Shown: positions 1 to 8,806 of the stretch, one piece after another
How the letters are laid out: each line of letters begins with the position of its first letter
How positions within the stretch are numbered: position 1 is the stretch's first letter
Origin: MKSF01 sp037190225
GTDB lineage: Bacteria; Bacteroidota; Bacteroidia; Chitinophagales; Chitinophagaceae
Assembly (NCBI GenBank): GCA_037190225.1
Contig: JBBCJL010000006.1
Span: 372,001-436,000 of the forward strand
Direction: 5' to 3'
Length of the DNA: 64,000 bases
The notes under the pieces: model-generated
Told to the model about the DNA's origin: nothing
Database searches by the model: none
The model's input: the letters and a program-made list of their open reading frames with translations, nothing else
Program-made: the position numbers and the translations under genes

Positions 1-2
1 GG

Positions 3-350
3 CAGCCTTCCCAGTTTAAGGATCCGGCACGTTTTTCTTTTGCCCATGGTGGAAAAGATAGTCATCCCTTCCCGGTTCCTACTAAAGTTTATGATGAAAC
101 CATCGACACTTTACAGCATGCCATACAAAGGTCAAAGCTGGGCCAGCAGGATAAGATACAGGCCATACAGTCGCTTTCGAAAGTAACAGCCCGGCTGGCG
201 GAAGATTTTGTACCGGATGGAAGCCTTGACGAATTTATTGCCCATGAAAGGGAGAACTCCTGGAAATATGGCGGCAGAACCGTTTTTGGTAAGGCCAGGC
301 CTCCTCAGAGCCGCCAGTTAAACCTATTCGATGATGACCAATTCTCCTAA
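3..350 (+). CDS. DUF763 family protein, 3' part
   Basis: The frame is open from the window edge to a TAA at 348-350, so only the last 115 codons are present. The segment FSFAHGGKDSHPFPV followed by KVYDETIDTLQHAI matches what I recall of the C-terminal half of DUF763 proteins, whose function is unknown. The last 20 bases overlap the start of the endonuclease V gene, so the two are probably translationally coupled and may share a nucleic-acid-repair role; this is inferred from position only. The tail ends in a short acidic stretch (NLFDDDQFS). Confidence 0.7.
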   Translation, partial: QPSQFKDPARFSFAHGGKDSHPFPVPTKVYDETIDTLQHAIQRSKLGQQDKIQAIQSLSKVTARLAEDFVPDGSLDEFIAHERENSWKYGGRTVFGKARPPQSRQLNLFDDDQFS

Positions 351-1037
351 CCTTACCATAACAGAGGCTACCGCCATCCAGGAGGAGCTGGGTGCACAGC
401 TGCGTTTTGACCTGGTTAAAGACCCGGATCTTCATACGATTGGCGGCGCGGATATTTCCTTCAACAAAGGCAGCAACGAGCTTTTCGCGGCTATCGTGAT
501 ACTGAGCTTCCCATATATGACCCTGCAGGGCTATGCGCTGGCCCGGGGCAGCAGCGATTTCCCCTACATTCCGGGGTTTTTAGGTTTCCGGGAAGTACCC
601 AGTCTATTAAAAGCCTGGGAAATGATCTCCGATAAACCTGATGTATTGGTGCTGGACGGACAGGGCATCTTGCACCCGAGACGCATGGGCATTGCCTCGC
701 ATTTTGGTGTACTGACCCGGCAGCTTACCATTGGCTGTGCTAAAAATTCACTATTCGGTAAGTATGAAACGCTGGGGCTGCAAAAATATGCAGCGAGTCC
801 GATATATGGTCATGGTGGCATTGCCGGCTATGCCTTGCGTACGAAAGACGGTGTGCAACCCGTGTTTGTTTCCCCGGGGTACGGGATAGATGTTCCGCAG
901 TCATTGGCCGTTATCCGTAAATGCATCGGTAGATACCGGAACCGACAAGACTGGCGCATGAAGTGGTGAACCGGTTTAGGACAGGGGAACTGAAAGAAGG
1001 ATTTCATCAGATCATCCAAAATCCTGAGCTATTTTAG
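331..1037 (+). pseudogene. nfi: Endonuclease V, C-terminus frameshifted
   Basis: Endonuclease V nicks DNA near deaminated bases such as inosine. Family motifs are visible in order: GGADISF with the first metal-binding Asp, YIPGFLGFREVP with the conserved Glu, VLDGQGILHPRRMGIASHFG, and GCAKNSLFGKY. The frame stops at 969 after 212 residues. From about 938 a second frame reads EPTRLAHEVVNRFR and continues to a TAG at 1035-1037, the expected family C-terminus (YR-x-P-E-P-TR). The reading is one base short modulo 3. Loss of one copy of a 7-bp tandem ataccgg near 931-937 would explain it. The catalytic core is intact, so the truncated protein could keep activity; a sequencing error is the other explanation. 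Confidence 0.8.
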
Positions 1038-1394
1038 GCTACTATCTTTCAAAAATTTTAAGGCGGCGCCAACCTCATTATCTCACTTTTGTTCATTCCT
1101 CACAAATCATACAAGGCAAAGCCTTTAGCGGGTCAAATGAAAGCAAATAAAAAATTTCAAACTCCTTCTTCCTCAGGCACTCAAAATAAGTGAAGTCCCC
1201 GCCCTGTAAAGCCTTTGCTGACTTCAGACAGGGTTACATATCACAAATTCATATATTTTATCATAAATATTTGACATAACTATGACCTTATGATGACACC
1301 AGGAAATTATATGGCAGCTACCTTTGTCCTTAAAATAATCTTAACCATTGAAAACTGATACAAATGACAAGGTGTAAGTTTCATCAAAAACGAA

Positions 1395-1444
1395 ATGCCG
1401 GGCAGGAGCAGCGCCACGATTGGCGGTGGTACCCTACCCGGCAT
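1395..1444. repeat. Imperfect inverted repeat in a gene-free region
   Basis: The gene-free stretch 1038-1731 holds a 50-bp hairpin. Outer arms of 12 bases (ATGCCGGGCAGG and CCTACCCGGCAT) pair with one G-U-type difference, and inner arms CGCCA/TGGCG pair inside. A second smaller GC-rich hairpin follows at about 1460-1480. A TACCTTTG box at 1319-1326 lies upstream on the plus strand. It could be a structured small RNA, a terminator or a REP-like element; no T-run follows. Nothing else was recognised in 1038-1731. Confidence 0.4.
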
Positions 1445-1731
1445 CCTATTGAAGGCGATGCGGTGGTCAGACCGCACCACCCAGGAAAAGAAAAATAAAT
1501 AGCCTCGACAGCATTTTTTCTTCTGAAAAACAAAAATAGAATATTCTTTTCTATCAGTTTCAGTTTTTTTCACAGTGTGCAGCAAGATAAAGGATGCTCT
1601 TCCGAAGTATTGCGCAAAAATCGGACACGGTACATCGTGCGTAGTCTGCGTACGGGAATGCTTATATCTTCCTGCCAGGATGCTATACAAGGCATTCTCT
1701 TTTGTTGTTTCATAAACAAAGAAAGAGCAAA

Positions 1732-3716
1732 ATGAAATACATCATTTACACCATACTGTTATTGCACCTAAGCCATACTACGATAGCCCAAGAGCCCTTT
1801 AACCAGAACCTGGGAAATCCTAATCTTGATTTCAGATCGGGCAATTTCAGTAACTGGCAACTGAGCTGGGGCAACAGAGGTACGCCTTATACCAATAACG
1901 GCATTATGACAGGCGCCAACAGTCATACGATTGTAGAAATATACGGAACCAACTGGGACGGTAATGCCGGTCCTGGCAACCTGAAACGTGTACCCGACGG
2001 GCTGGCAACAGTAGCACGCCTCGGGGCACCTGCAGGCGGCGGCTATGGCAATCCCAAATCTTATGCTATGAAATATAATATTACCGTAAACGCAACATAC
2101 CCGATATTATTTTTTCAATTAGCGTCTGTTATGGATATTACGCACTGCTGAAAATACCAATTATCAATTCAGTATAAAAAATGCAGCAGGTGGATATCTG
2201 TTTCCTCAACCTTGCGGAGAGATACAGCTTACTTCAAGGGGAAGAAACGCAACAGCGGCAGGGAATGTATATTCAAACCCTCCTTTAGGTTTTTACAGCT
2301 TTCTGCCGGAAATAGGCAGTATTTTATACCAGCCCTGGCAGTCGGTAGCTTTAGATTTAAGCGGCTATACAGGACAAACCATTACCATCGAATATGAGCA
2401 CAGCGATTGCTGGACAGGTCATCATGGCTCCTACAGCTATATTTCCGCTGCTATGCGTTCTCCTTACGATACTTTTTATTTCTGTCGGGGAGCTGCAGCA
2501 ATTACGATAAGGACCTTATCAACCTAATTTTAAATCCTACCTGTGGAATACCCGGGCTACAACGGACAGCCTTGTTATCAGCAACCCTGCGGACGGAGCA
2601 ATATATACCTGCCAGGTAGGCTCTTATAACGGTTGCAGCACGACATTCACTTACATTCTGAAAGAAATAAAGACCAACGCCGATTTTAATTTTGTAGGTG
2701 GCGGCATCTGTAACCAGATACAGTTTTTAAACCAGTCTGTTAGCAATGTGGGACATATAGTGCAATGGCAATGGAACTTTGGCGATCCTGAATCGGGAGC
2801 AGCCAATACCGACATTGTGCAAAATCCGATGCACACCTATCCCGGTCCGGATATTATACCGTAAGCCTTACTGTAACCGATACGTCCGGCTGTACCCACA
2901 CCATTGCCAAAACAGTGAGCGTGTCGCCTGAAAGTACAATAGCACAGATAGGATTGCCTGATACGTCTTGCATTTATGATACTTTGGCATTTGAAGACCT
3001 TACCGCCAATACTTCACGCAGAACCTGGTTTATTGATGAACAGCAAATGAACGACACATCCAAGACATTGCATCACATTTTTAATCAGACCGGCGCTTAC
3101 GAAGTGAAGCTTATAGCTATAGGTAATAATGGATGTCCCGATACCGCTACGCAAACATTCCGGGTATACGACCTGCCCCGGTCAGCTATACAGGTCAGCC
3201 CATTTACCAATGCCGCACCTGTCACTGAGCCGGTATTTATGTTTAAAGGATTTTAAAAAAATGCTGCAGGATATGTCTGGAACTTCGGCTATGGCAGTGC
3301 CGCAGGCGAAGGGCAGTATGCCAGCTTTACTTATCCGCCCGAAATAACCGAATATATCGTAACACTTAAAACCTACGATAAAAAAGGCTGCCATAATACC
3401 GCCAGCCAATCAGTGAGAATAATGCCACCCGATCTTATGTTTTTCTCCCAATGGTGACGGCAATAATGATGTGTTTAAGGTCGTCAACATTACCAGCCAG
3501 CCCCTGAAAGAATTCAGTGTTTACAATCGTTACGGCCAAAGGGTTTTCTATACGCTTCAACCCGAAACCGGTTGGGATGGCACATTCAATGGCAAGCCTT
3601 GTGATGTGGAGACCTATTACTATGTACTTCGTTACAGTATGCCGGGCAGTGATAAGGAGTATATGATGAAGGGAGATGTAACGCTGAAGGTAATTTTTAA
3701 GGACCATTTATTATAA
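1732..3716 (+). pseudogene. Broken PKD-type surface protein with T9SS type B sorting domain
   Basis: The start MKYIIYTILLLHLSHTTIAQ is a signal peptide. The coding sense then moves between frames: frame 1 to about 2125, frame 2 from about 2140, frame 3 from about 2510, frame 2 from about 2850, an in-frame TAA at about 3254, then frame 3 from about 3441. Joined, it reads as a secreted protein with PKD-like segments (WQWNFGDPES, YTVSLTVTD, GYVWNFGYG) and a C-terminal FSPNGDGNNDVF...YNRYGQRVF...GWDGTFNG module, the type B T9SS sorting (gliding-motility-associated) domain. Four frameshifts plus a nonsense codon make a functional product very unlikely. Sequence error is possible for one change but not for all. 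Confidence 0.85.
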
Positions 3717-3794
3717 CATACTGTCAAACGGCTTAAAGATTACTGATATATACGCATCCTTAAAGCATCATGATACGCCACATATAGACCTGCC

Positions 3795-4202
3795 CTAATC
3801 AGTTAGAAACTTTCTGGTCAATTCGGGTCTGGGCACCCAGCATTCATCTTTTTTACCTGACAGCCGATAACGATTATTCGCGATCATTCTGTAAAGGAAA
3901 TCTCTGACAGGCCTGGGTAAAAAAACTCCATAATATAATAAGGAATATCCACCCGATAACCGCCGCAAAATTCTCAGCACGGCGTCGGACCGTGTATATA
4001 CGATTCCTTTTTCCATCAATACAATGCTGTCTTCTTTAATAGGATACCTTTTCAAAACCGATTGCCCTTGCTCAGAGCTCAATGCCGCAAATCTGAAGTG
4101 ATCGTGCGGATCCCTTTTAATGATAAACTGTACAAACCCATTACAGAGATTGCATACACCGTCAAAGAACACGATGGCTTTATCTTGCGGTAAATTTTTC
4201 AT
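3795..4202 (-). CDS. DCC-family thiol-disulfide oxidoreductase (DUF393)
   Basis: A 135-residue protein with VFFDGVCNLCNGFV near the N-terminus: the Asp and CxxC of the DCC (YuxK/DUF393) family, predicted thiol-disulfide oxidoreductases. Length fits the family. No signal peptide or membrane helix is visible, so it should be cytoplasmic. Its ATG overlaps the stop of the upstream HTTM gene by 4 bases, so the two are coupled; HTTM and DCC proteins are often neighbours or fused. It is the last gene of the minus-strand operon that begins near 7321. The mature small secreted protein of the operon has no Cys, so the thiol substrate must be something else. Confidence 0.85.
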   Translation of the reverse strand: MKNLPQDKAIVFFDGVCNLCNGFVQFIIKRDPHDHFRFAALSSEQGQSVLKRYPIKEDSIVLMEKGIVYTRSDAVLRILRRLSGGYSLLYYGVFLPRPVRDFLYRMIANNRYRLSGKKDECWVPRPELTRKFLTD

Positions 4203-5092
4203 TTGGCAGCAGTTAAGGTACCCGGATTGATTTTTAAAAACAGCTTTCCCCAGGTGGCATCTGAAATCCAGAATCCATATATAGCTATGAACAATATCTC
4301 AAAATCATAGATCATCATAGTAAAATAGATACCAAGATGAAGCACAAGGCCTGAGATCAGTAATATCTTTCTGAACTGCCTGATCCAGATCAGGAAAGGG
4401 AACAGCAATTCAAAAAGAATAGTGAAATAGGTCGAAAAGCCAATAATAAACGCGTTTTTGTAAAATAAATAATTGATCGGGGCATTAAATCTTTCCAGTT
4501 GCCAGACGTAATATGTTGCCACACCATTAAACCATACGCCTGCGCTCATTTTATGGACTCCCGAAACAAAATACGCCAAACACAAATGCAGCATTATGGA
4601 AAGCGTGGCCAGGTTGGACAGGACATTCGACACCTCGCCGGTCCTGTAATTATTGAAAATATTCAAATGCTTATATGAATTTACGAAAATCATATAAATC
4701 ATTATGAAATACAGAAGATTATCGCCGCCGTTTGCAATAAACAGAAAGGGTTCAAAATAAAGCAATGCGCTGAAAAACAAAAGCAGTGCGGTTATATTTT
4801 TGCCGATCCCAAAGGCATATAAGATTGCCAGAACGATCGTTATGATATTGATCACAGGGGTATCATTGAATAGCCGGCTTTCTATCAGGGGCAGCAAAGT
4901 ACTATACTTGCTGGTATAAATGGTCTTATCTAAAAAGAGATCGGTGGAGCCCCAGTTTAAGTATATTTTCTTTAAAATGTGGAAAGAGATATATACTCTG
5001 AATATCGGTAAATAATTTTCAAAAAGATTGCTTGAGGATATATAGGTATAATATTCCTTAAGCCTGCTCTTAAGGTAGGCGTATATTTTCAT
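4199..5092 (-). CDS. HTTM-domain (SdpB-like) membrane protein
   Basis: A 297-residue protein with several hydrophobic segments. The start IFRVYISFHILKKIYLNWGST and the later FVSGVHKMSAGVWFNGVATYY resemble HTTM-domain proteins, which include vitamin K-dependent gamma-carboxylase relatives and SdpB of the Bacillus SdpABC toxin system. The biochemical activity of bacterial HTTM proteins of this kind is mostly unknown. It sits 34 bases after the SdpA-like gene and overlaps the DCC gene by 4 bases. Order and types (SdpA-like, HTTM, DCC) suggest a maturation or export module for a secreted factor; that part is inference. Confidence 0.7.
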   Translation of the reverse strand: MKIYAYLKSRLKEYYTYISSSNLFENYLPIFRVYISFHILKKIYLNWGSTDLFLDKTIYTSKYSTLLPLIESRLFNDTPVINIITIVLAILYAFGIGKNITALLLFFSALLYFEPFLFIANGGDNLLYFIMIYMIFVNSYKHLNIFNNYRTGEVSNVLSNLATLSIMLHLCLAYFVSGVHKMSAGVWFNGVATYYVWQLERFNAPINYLFYKNAFIIGFSTYFTILFELLFPFLIWIRQFRKILLISGLVLHLGIYFTMMIYDFEILFIAIYGFWISDATWGKLFLKINPGTLTAAK

Positions 5093-5126
5093 TATAGACT
5101 GGCTTTTAAAATTTGAAAGAATACGA

Positions 5127-5810
5127 TCAATCGTTCAGCTCTATCCATTTTTTATCTTTATTGCTATAGAAGCTGGAAGCGAACATAATATTTTCCTTCC
5201 CCTGGATATCAGTCTTATACCTGTCTCCATACTTTACGATATCAATACCGGAGATTATAATTTGTACATCATAGTCTTCCGGCAGCTTCATTTCCCTCGC
5301 TACAGTACCGGCGTGATGAAGTAATATCCGCATACTACCTATATTTTGCAGCGTCATACGAATATCATTATACTCGTTTGCCAATGTGGCAGAATCGGTT
5401 TCACTGGCGCCTTTGTTTGAGGAAATACCTATATCCCTGAATGAATTATGGATCTTACCCATGCTCTGAACTATGTTATCAACGTTGGCAAATAACAGCC
5501 AGCTCGCGTTGGCATAGGTATCATTAAACAGGTATTTTTCCTTTACCTTATTATTCAGGTTCTCAAAGATCTCTATATCATAAAGCCTGTTATTGCTCCG
5601 GAAAATGTAATGCAGCCGCATATTATAGGTTGGCGGAGGAGCAAAGAAGCTCCATTTCTGATAAAAAGCAGTCTGGAATTTTTTATAGCCCCGGTAATTT
5701 TCAGCGATAACAATACTGGATTCCGGGAAGGAAAACAGGAAGGTTGCGCCCCAGTAGCCGAGAAATACAATAAAGACGAAAGCTATTGATATAATTTTCA
5801 GGTACCTCAT
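5127..5810 (-). CDS. Membrane-anchored SdpA-like/DUF5819-like protein
   Basis: A 227-residue protein with one N-terminal transmembrane helix (IISIAFVFIVFLGYWGATFLF) followed by FQTAFYQKWSFFAPPPTYNM. The pattern 'W-FFAP' just after an N-terminal helix recalls SdpA and DUF5819 proteins, which accompany HTTM membrane proteins. The remaining ~170 residues are soluble and probably extracytoplasmic; no catalytic motif was recognised. It starts 5 bases after the hydrolase gene stops, so it is co-transcribed. The family name is tentative; the topology and operon position are directly seen. Confidence 0.55.
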   Translation of the reverse strand: MRYLKIISIAFVFIVFLGYWGATFLFSFPESSIVIAENYRGYKKFQTAFYQKWSFFAPPPTYNMRLHYIFRSNNRLYDIEIFENLNNKVKEKYLFNDTYANASWLLFANVDNIVQSMGKIHNSFRDIGISSNKGASETDSATLANEYNDIRMTLQNIGSMRILLHHAGTVAREMKLPEDYDVQIIISGIDIVKYGDRYKTDIQGKENIMFASSFYSNKDKKWIELND

Positions 5811-5815
5811 TTGAA

Positions 5816-6871
5816 TTATTTATTAATTATACTGATCAGTTTTTTCGCCCGCTTCGTATCATCCGTGATTTCGCTTATCAGCTTTCCCATTACCTTTGAA
5901 ATCAAAAAATTATCATTAGCCTCTGTCGGGTAGTTGCTGAACAGAATGAATTCATATTTTTTCCCGTTCTTTCTTTCCAGATAGACAGCATTGTTTAAAA
6001 CCCAGAGGGTTGATCCGCCTTTCCCGCCATATCGTATGATATCATATTTTTCCGGTTGGGACTGCCTTTCAATAATGCTGTTCAGTTCCGCCTGCACCTC
6101 ATTTGTGAAATAGGTGTTGCTGCTGATTTTCTTCATCAGCCCGTAATATTCCAGGGCCGTAGAGCTGGTCATCCGGTTATTCAGCAGTTGCTGCTTTTCC
6201 AGGCGCAGATCTTTTTCATGGTCATAGCTACCCGCTGAAATAATACCGGTCTTCAGCTTTTCATGGATCAGTTTGCATTTGTCATAAAGCTCTTCATCAG
6301 TATTGGTTTCCAGCTCGCCTGCTGTCAGGTATAGATCTGAAACCAGGTAATTGATCTTGGAATGTGTCCTTATGCCCAGTTTCTGTAACCTGTCATTTAC
6401 GTTGTCGATTCCCAGCCTGTCCAGAAGATATTCAGTATTGGCATTAGAGCTGTATGTGATCATACCTCTTGCGACCTCCCACAAAGTAACTAGGCTGTCG
6501 TTGGTCAATTTTTGATTTTTCTTCAGGTACGACAACCATTCTTCGTGTGCGTTGCCGTCAGTATCAGGGATATGATACCGTTCCAGCGCTCCAATAGGAA
6601 CCTGCTCCGTTTTATCCAGTTGCCGGGTGCTGACCTGCTCCGCAAATTCAATGGCTACGATCAGCTTGACAACACTTGCCAACGGCCGGCTGACTTCGGG
6701 ATTAATGCTAATCAGAACCTTGTCGTCTTCCGACAGGATGATCGAATAGTGTTCTTTATTTTCATTGATAATTCCGGCAATATGGCTGGCCGAGAAAAAG
6801 GAAGCGTATAAAAAATATACAGAGAATAATACTAAGCTCACGATCAGTAAGGTTATCCATAATTTATTCAT
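5816..6871 (-). CDS. Class-A beta-lactamase-like serine hydrolase
   Basis: A 351-residue protein with an N-terminal membrane anchor (residues 4-27). Three active-site elements of the serine beta-lactamase/PBP fold appear in order: SVVK (SxxK) at about residue 66, YSSNANTEYLLDRLG (an SxN motif) at about 140, and GGKGGS (the KTG position) at about 283. Length and order fit the class-A-like hydrolase family (Beta-lactamase2), but context in a small-secreted-protein operon suggests a peptidase or amidase role rather than antibiotic resistance. It lies after a terminator-like hairpin that separates it from the first gene. Confidence 0.7.
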   Translation of the reverse strand: MNKLWITLLIVSLVLFSVYFLYASFFSASHIAGIINENKEHYSIILSEDDKVLISINPEVSRPLASVVKLIVAIEFAEQVSTRQLDKTEQVPIGALERYHIPDTDGNAHEEWLSYLKKNQKLTNDSLVTLWEVARGMITYSSNANTEYLLDRLGIDNVNDRLQKLGIRTHSKINYLVSDLYLTAGELETNTDEELYDKCKLIHEKLKTGIISAGSYDHEKDLRLEKQQLLNNRMTSSTALEYYGLMKKISSNTYFTNEVQAELNSIIERQSQPEKYDIIRYGGKGGSTLWVLNNAVYLERKNGKKYEFILFSNYPTEANDNFLISKVMGKLISEITDDTKRAKKLISIINK

Positions 6872-6892
6872 ATAAAACTACTATAGGTAAAA

Positions 6893-6928
6893 GAATGTAT
6901 GTCAAGATAGCTATCTTAACATACATTC
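6893..6928 (-). terminator. Terminator-like hairpin between operon genes 1 and 2
   Basis: Arms GAATGTATGT/ACATACATTC and AAGATAG/CTATCTT nearly pair from end to end (one A/C mismatch). On the minus strand the hairpin is followed by TTTTACC. It lies between the stop of the small secreted protein gene and the start of the hydrolase gene, so it probably attenuates transcription and lets the first gene be expressed more than the rest, as is common for precursor-peptide operons. Confidence 0.65.
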
Positions 6929-6937
6929 CGGGGCGGG

Positions 6938-7321
6938 TTACAATCTGTTTATCAGACCGATCTCTTCAGCAGTCGCTAAGTCTTCAGCTGATAATCCATA
7001 ATGACCTTCTTGTAAGAAGGGCGGGATAGCCCTGCTTAATTCTTCCATAAATCTCCTGAATGCCTGCTTGCCGCTTGCATTCCACACGGCTCTTGCATAC
7101 TGTACTCCGGCCCTGACCCATCCGGCAAATGCCGGGTATGCCACATCGAAACCGGATTCGTGGTACCGTTCATAATATGCCACAAAATCCCTGGACATAC
7201 CTACATTAACAGCATACTGTGCATTCTCCTGCATAATGATATTGGCTTCATCCTTAGGCCTGAAAGAAAATAAAGCAACTGTAGATAAACATACGGCTGA
7301 AACAATTAACAACTTTTTCAT
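6938..7321 (-). CDS. Small secreted protein, possible toxin or precursor peptide
   Basis: A 127-residue protein from the ATG at 7321 (MKKLLIVSAVCLSTVALFSF is a signal peptide); an in-frame ATG at 7357 lies upstream but gives a worse signal sequence. The mature part (about 105 residues) has no Cys. It contains an amphipathic stretch VAYPAFAGWVRAGVQYARAV and ends GLINRL. I do not recognise the family. It is the first gene of an operon with a membrane-anchored hydrolase, an SdpA-like protein, an HTTM protein and a DCC oxidoreductase, and is followed by an attenuator-like hairpin. The arrangement parallels sdpC with sdpAB, so it may be the secreted factor the others process. Confidence 0.6.
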   Translation of the reverse strand: MKKLLIVSAVCLSTVALFSFRPKDEANIIMQENAQYAVNVGMSRDFVAYYERYHESGFDVAYPAFAGWVRAGVQYARAVWNASGKQAFRRFMEELSRAIPPFLQEGHYGLSAEDLATAEEIGLINRL

Positions 7322-7380
7322 GATATTAAAATGGGGGTTTGCAGAAAACTTAACCAATCGTACGCCTTTGTTAAGCTTTC

Positions 7381-7413
7381 TATGTTTTAAAAAACATATG
7401 TTAAATATTTAAC
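7381..7413. promoter_or_regulatory. Cluster of palindromes upstream of the secreted-protein operon
   Basis: Three perfect inverted repeats overlap or abut: TATGTTTT-aa-AAAACATA (7381-7398), AACATATGTT (7393-7402) and GTTAAATATTTAAC (7400-7413). They lie 60-92 bases upstream of the start at 7321. They look like operator half-sites for a dimeric regulator, although AT-rich sequence makes chance palindromes more likely. No clear TAnnTTTG box was found nearby on the minus strand. Confidence 0.45.
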
Positions 7414-7488
7414 CTGTATTACAAATATCTGTCAAACAAAATCAAATAACAAAATTTAATTTATTAAAAAAAAGTTAATTTATATAGC

Positions 7489-7496
7489 TACTTTTG
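7489..7496 (+). promoter_or_regulatory. Bacteroidota -7 promoter box
   Basis: TACTTTTG matches TAnnTTTG. It would start transcription near 7503, giving a 5' leader of about 210 bases before the gene at 7712. No good -33 TTTG was found at the right distance. The rest of 7414-7711 shows no gene. Confidence 0.5.
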
Positions 7497-7711
7497 CCCG
7501 GACCCGGTACGATACAACGACGCTGCTGCAAAACCCTTTATACCAGATAATTGGACAAAATGTGCGGGGAGTACAGTGACCCGGGGCTGCGGTGATCCAG
7601 TTAACAAGTTTTCGTAATTTGAAGCATCCGGCTCTATAAAAGGTAATCAGAAGCCGGAATTGAAACCTTAAAGCAACCAACAGGAAGCACACCGGGACAT
7701 CGGGTAATGTC

Positions 7712-8287
7712 ATGGATAAAAAAATGGAAATAACATTCTTCCGGGATCAGCACGAATTCAGAAAGTGGCTGGAAAAATACCACGAACAAGCAACTGAATT
7801 ACTGGTAGGTTTCTATAAGGTAAGCAGTGGAAAGCCATCAATGAGCTGGTCGCAGTCTGTGGACCAGGCGCTTTGTTTTGGCTGGATAGACAGTACAAGA
7901 AGAGCTATTGACGAGGAAAGCTACTGTATCCGCTTTACCCCGAGAAAGACGACAAGCATATGGAGCGCCGTCAACATAAAGAAAGTGGAAGAATTGAGTA
8001 AAGCGGGCGTGATGACGCCAGCAGGATTGCAGGCATTTAGCCACAGAAAAGAAAGCAAATCAAAAATTTATGCTCACGAAAAAGATCCGGCAGGCCTTGC
8101 AACGGCCTATGAAAAATTGTTCAAAAAGCATAAAACGGCCTGGATTTTTTTTGAGCACCAGGCGCCTTCATATAAACGAATGGTTATACATTGGATAATG
8201 AGCGCAAAGCAGGAAAAGACCCGGCTGTCCAGGCTGGAAAAAGCAATAGCCGAAAGCGGGCAGCAAAAGCGCATTAAATTTATGTAA
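7712..8287 (+). CDS. YdeI/OmpD-associated family protein
   Basis: A 191-residue cytoplasmic protein. The N-terminal part (FRKWLEKYHEQATELLVGFYKV, then SVDQALCFGWIDSTRR and RFTPRKTTSIWSAVN) is typical of the YdeI/OmpD-associated family, and the basic C-terminal half fits as well. The molecular function is not established; some relatives were linked to bacteriocin protection. It stands alone between a promoter box at 7489 and a decayed DUF2490 gene. Confidence 0.8.
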   Translation: MDKKMEITFFRDQHEFRKWLEKYHEQATELLVGFYKVSSGKPSMSWSQSVDQALCFGWIDSTRRAIDEESYCIRFTPRKTTSIWSAVNIKKVEELSKAGVMTPAGLQAFSHRKESKSKIYAHEKDPAGLATAYEKLFKKHKTAWIFFEHQAPSYKRMVIHWIMSAKQEKTRLSRLEKAIAESGQQKRIKFM

Positions 8288-8372
8288 CTCGGGACATGCT
8301 GCAAGAGCAAGGACAGAAATGCTTTGGAGTACCAGGCTTTCGGCAATCCGCAACCCGGCATTACAAGGCTGA

Positions 8373-8570
8373 GAGCACGCCTGGACACCCCGGTATGATT
8401 TTACCGGACACATCAGGCTGACTTTTTATAATGAACTTTTTCTAAATGTAGCAGGAACGCCTGCCGGACATTTTTTTGACCATGACAGAATCGGGCTTAA
8501 CCTTGAATATAAAATATGGCCTTATCTGAAACGTGACATCATTATATACACATCTCCCGCCTGCTTCTAA
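8373..8570 (+). pseudogene. Remnant of a DUF2490 outer-membrane protein
   Basis: The frame from 8373 to a TAA at 8568-8570 reads YDFTGHIRLTFYNELFLNVA and then GTPAGHFFDHDRIGLNLEYK, which resembles the C-terminal strands of DUF2490 outer-membrane beta-barrel proteins. It has no start codon, a stop just upstream at 8370, and no recognisable N-terminal half. It is therefore the decayed 3' end of a deleted gene. The remaining sequence of 8288-8806 holds only a promoter box for the next gene. Confidence 0.55.
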
Positions 8571-8733
8571 CGGGAATGACCCTGCTACACAAAAAAGCAT
8601 CTTTCTGAAACTGGCTTACCCGCTTGTACATCACAGGTAATACAGCAGAAGCCTGTAAAGCTGCATTAATAGCTCCACAGTCCGGGCAGGAATAAACCTG
8701 AGCCGGCTGACCGGAAATATTCGCTTTTAGCCT

Positions 8734-8741
8734 TATATTTG
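8734..8741 (+). promoter_or_regulatory. Bacteroidota -7 promoter box
   Basis: TATATTTG matches TAnnTTTG. Transcription would begin near 8748, leaving a leader of about 59 bases before the VOC gene at 8807. Confidence 0.5.
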
Positions 8742-8806
8742 TTGCATATTTATCCCTGATACGGATATCCGGAGCCTTTATGCTCCTAATTACATAACAA
8801 CTGTAT

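Noticed and set aside
5816..6871. Resistance beta-lactamase
   Set aside because: SxxK, SxN and KGG motifs fit the fold, but the membrane anchor and operon context point away from drug resistance.
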